Source of the DNA: an uncultured Clostridia bacterium
GTDB lineage: Bacteria > Bacillota > Clostridia > Oscillospirales > CAG-272
Direction: 5' to 3'
Length of the DNA stretch: 6,744 bases
Assembly: GCA_937895775.1 (NCBI GenBank)
Contig: CALBLD010000033.1
Coordinates: 1-6,744, forward strand
The first letter of the stretch is position 1. Each line of letters begins with the position of its first letter. The position numbers and the translations under genes were made by a program. Below are positions 5,751-6,744 of this stretch, in pieces. The notes under the pieces are model-generated. The model did not search any database. It saw only the letters and a list, made by a program, of their open reading frames with translations, and was not told the origin of the DNA.

Positions 5751-6474
5751 AGAGATTGAAAAGGAGAATAATGTCAGGATACTGCTTGCGGTTGAATCGG
5801 GAAGCAGAGCATGGGGTTTTGCATCTCCGGACAGCGATTATGATGTCCGTTTTATTTATGTGCGACCAAAGGAAGACTATCTGCGCCTTGAAACCGTGCG
5901 TGATGTGATCGAACTTCCGATCGATGATACTCTGGATATCAACGGCTGGGATCTTCGGAAAACACTTCGCTTACTGTACAGGTCGAACCCGACTCTGTTT
6001 GAATGGTTTTCATCTCCGATCGTGTATACGGAAACGCCGTTTGCCGACCGTCTCCGTGCTGTCATGACAGACTATTATTTGCAGAAGAATAGCCTGTACC
6101 ATTATCTCAGCACGGCTGAGCGAAACTACCGCGAATATCTGAAAGGCGATGTTGTCAGGGCGAAAAAGTATTTTTATGTATTGAGACCTGTACTTGCATG
6201 CCGCTGGATTCTCGGCAGACACACACCGCCGCCGATGAAATTTTGCGATCTCGCAGAGGCTGAACTGCCTTCTGAACTTGCCGAAGATGTGCGACGTCTG
6301 CTTGAACTGAAAATCATGTCTCCCGAAATAAAGGAAATACCGAGAATCGATGCGATAAACGGCTTTCTGGATGAGCAGATCGGCACGATCAAAGATATCC
6401 TTGTCCGAATGACGGACGAAAGGGGGCGCGACATGGAAAAGCTGGACGAACTGTTCTTGTCGGCGGTGATCTGA
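5722..6474 (+). CDS. RlaP/YcgL-like nucleotidyltransferase (RNA-repair associated)
   Basis: A DNA-polymerase-beta-superfamily nucleotidyltransferase of 250 aa. The nucleotide- and metal-binding motif is clear: ESGSRAWGF (25-33), then DSDYDVRF (37-44) with Asp39 and Asp41 as metal ligands. A third acidic site is likely in DDTLDINGWD (68-77). The GSRAWG-DSDYDVR signature and the following WDLRKTLRLLYRSNPTLFEW stretch match the family known as RlaP (RNA ligase-associated polymerase beta, PF10127, also YcgL/COG3541), which is named for its linkage to RNA ligases. Its reaction is unproven; adding nucleotides to, or modifying, damaged RNA ends before sealing is plausible. AAGGTGA (5709-5715) lies 6 nt before the ATG. 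The start lies inside rtcB (29-nt overlap), so expression is coupled. The gene ends with tandem stops TGA TAG. Confidence 0.88.
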   Translation: MKELIVQKLKEIEKENNVRILLAVESGSRAWGFASPDSDYDVRFIYVRPKEDYLRLETVRDVIELPIDDTLDINGWDLRKTLRLLYRSNPTLFEWFSSPIVYTETPFADRLRAVMTDYYLQKNSLYHYLSTAERNYREYLKGDVVRAKKYFYVLRPVLACRWILGRHTPPPMKFCDLAEAELPSELAEDVRRLLELKIMSPEIKEIPRIDAINGFLDEQIGTIKDILVRMTDERGRDMEKLDELFLSAVI

Positions 6475-6485
6475 TAGGTAAAAAG

Positions 6486-6518
6486 AAAAAACACCCCCGG
6501 TCGTTTTGCGACCGGGGG
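6486..6518 (-). terminator. intrinsic terminator of the convergent right-hand gene
   Basis: A perfect 10-bp GC-rich stem, CCCCCGGTCG (6494-6503) with CGACCGGGGG (6509-6518), and a 5-nt loop. On the minus strand it is followed by TGTTTTTTCTTTTT, so it ends leftward transcription of the gene at 6543-6744. Rightward, after rlaP, the stem is not followed by T residues and would terminate only weakly. Confidence 0.85.
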
Positions 6519-6542
6519 CAGGGGAAATGTCCGACGGAAAAA

Positions 6543-6744
6543 TCAGCAGTAGAATTCCACCGGGTAGGTAAGATATTCGTTGGGATCGAGCTGATCGGCT
6601 GTGACATAGCCTGCGGGAGCGTTGAGAAGAGAAGGAAGTCTGTTGACAACCGTAGCACAGGTGTGTTCTACTGTGGCGGGTTTGACAACATGGAATTCGG
6701 TGTCCGGTTCGCCCGTGATCTTCCAGTCGCACATATCGCCGTCA
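6543..6744 (-). CDS. C-terminus of a convergent gene (partial), possibly DapB/diaminopentanoate-dehydrogenase-like
   Basis: The reading frame is open from the right edge to a TGA at 6545-6543, giving 67 codons. The methionine at 6734 is internal, since the frame continues upstream as DGDMCDW. The segment CATVVNRLPSLLNAPAGYVT followed by a Leu-Tyr-Pro-Phe-Tyr-Cys tail recalls the C-terminal helix and strand of NAD(P)-dependent dihydrodipicolinate-reductase-like or 2,4-diaminopentanoate dehydrogenase-like proteins, where a VNxIP...APPG pattern is common. This match is from memory and weak. A terminator 25 nt downstream confirms that a real leftward gene ends here. Confidence 0.6.
   Translation of the reverse strand, partial: DGDMCDWKITGEPDTEFHVVKPATVEHTCATVVNRLPSLLNAPAGYVTADQLDPNEYLTYPVEFYC

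Noticed and set aside
6010..6732. 240-codon minus-strand frame
   Set aside because: It runs through the minus-strand terminator and antisense to rlaP, and its translation is low-complexity Arg/Ser-rich. The true right-edge gene is in another frame.
1..6744. tRNA, rRNA, CRISPR array or insertion sequence
   Set aside because: No cloverleaf, no rRNA-like stretch, no spaced direct-repeat array and no transposase or terminal repeats were seen on either strand.

Overview
The window most likely comes from a Gram-positive anaerobe of the Clostridia (Oscillospiraceae/Lachnospiraceae type, probably a gut genome). This rests on textbook sigma-A promoters (TTGACA/TTGAAA with TATAAT-like -10 boxes), strong AGGAGG-type ribosome binding sites before most genes, intrinsic terminators with clean U tracts, and a side-by-side pair of WYL regulators, which I associate with Clostridia. 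The taxonomic call is inference; no rRNA or marker gene is present.

Left third (1-2031, minus strand): a leftward operon. A strong promoter at 2031-2003 is followed by a leader of about 175 nt that contains a C-rich hairpin and then an intrinsic-terminator-like hairpin (1905-1886). Next come an alpha/beta-hydrolase-fold-3 esterase-like gene (start corrected to 1821), a second small alpha/beta hydrolase (881-84), and the first 23 codons of a third gene leaving the window. The leader is either an attenuator for this operon or an independent small RNA of about 110 nt.

Middle and right (2154-6474, plus strand): an RNA-repair module. A near-consensus promoter drives two WYL-domain proteins joined by an ATGA overlap. 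The first has a winged helix; the second has no HTH that I can recognise. Their transcript ends at a strong terminator overlapping the second stop codon. A separate promoter (about 4397-4425) then drives rtcB, the GTP/Mn-dependent RNA ligase that joins 2',3'-cyclic-phosphate or 3'-phosphate ends to 5'-OH ends, with all expected metal and guanylation residues. Overlapping it by 29 nt is an RlaP/YcgL-type nucleotidyltransferase. The simplest reading is that the WYL pair senses RNA damage and controls the ligase plus nucleotidyltransferase, doing the job that sigma54-dependent RtcR does in Proteobacteria. That regulatory link is inference from adjacency.

Right edge (6486-6744): a minus-strand terminator (6518-6494) and the last 67 codons of a convergent gene, possibly a DapB/diaminopentanoate-dehydrogenase-like oxidoreductase, entering from the right.

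Other oddities are a perfect 24-bp palindrome inside the first WYL gene (3133-3156), tandem GGTTAAC repeats ahead of the esterase gene, and a duplicated CCCGATT motif in the C-rich loop of the leader/sRNA.
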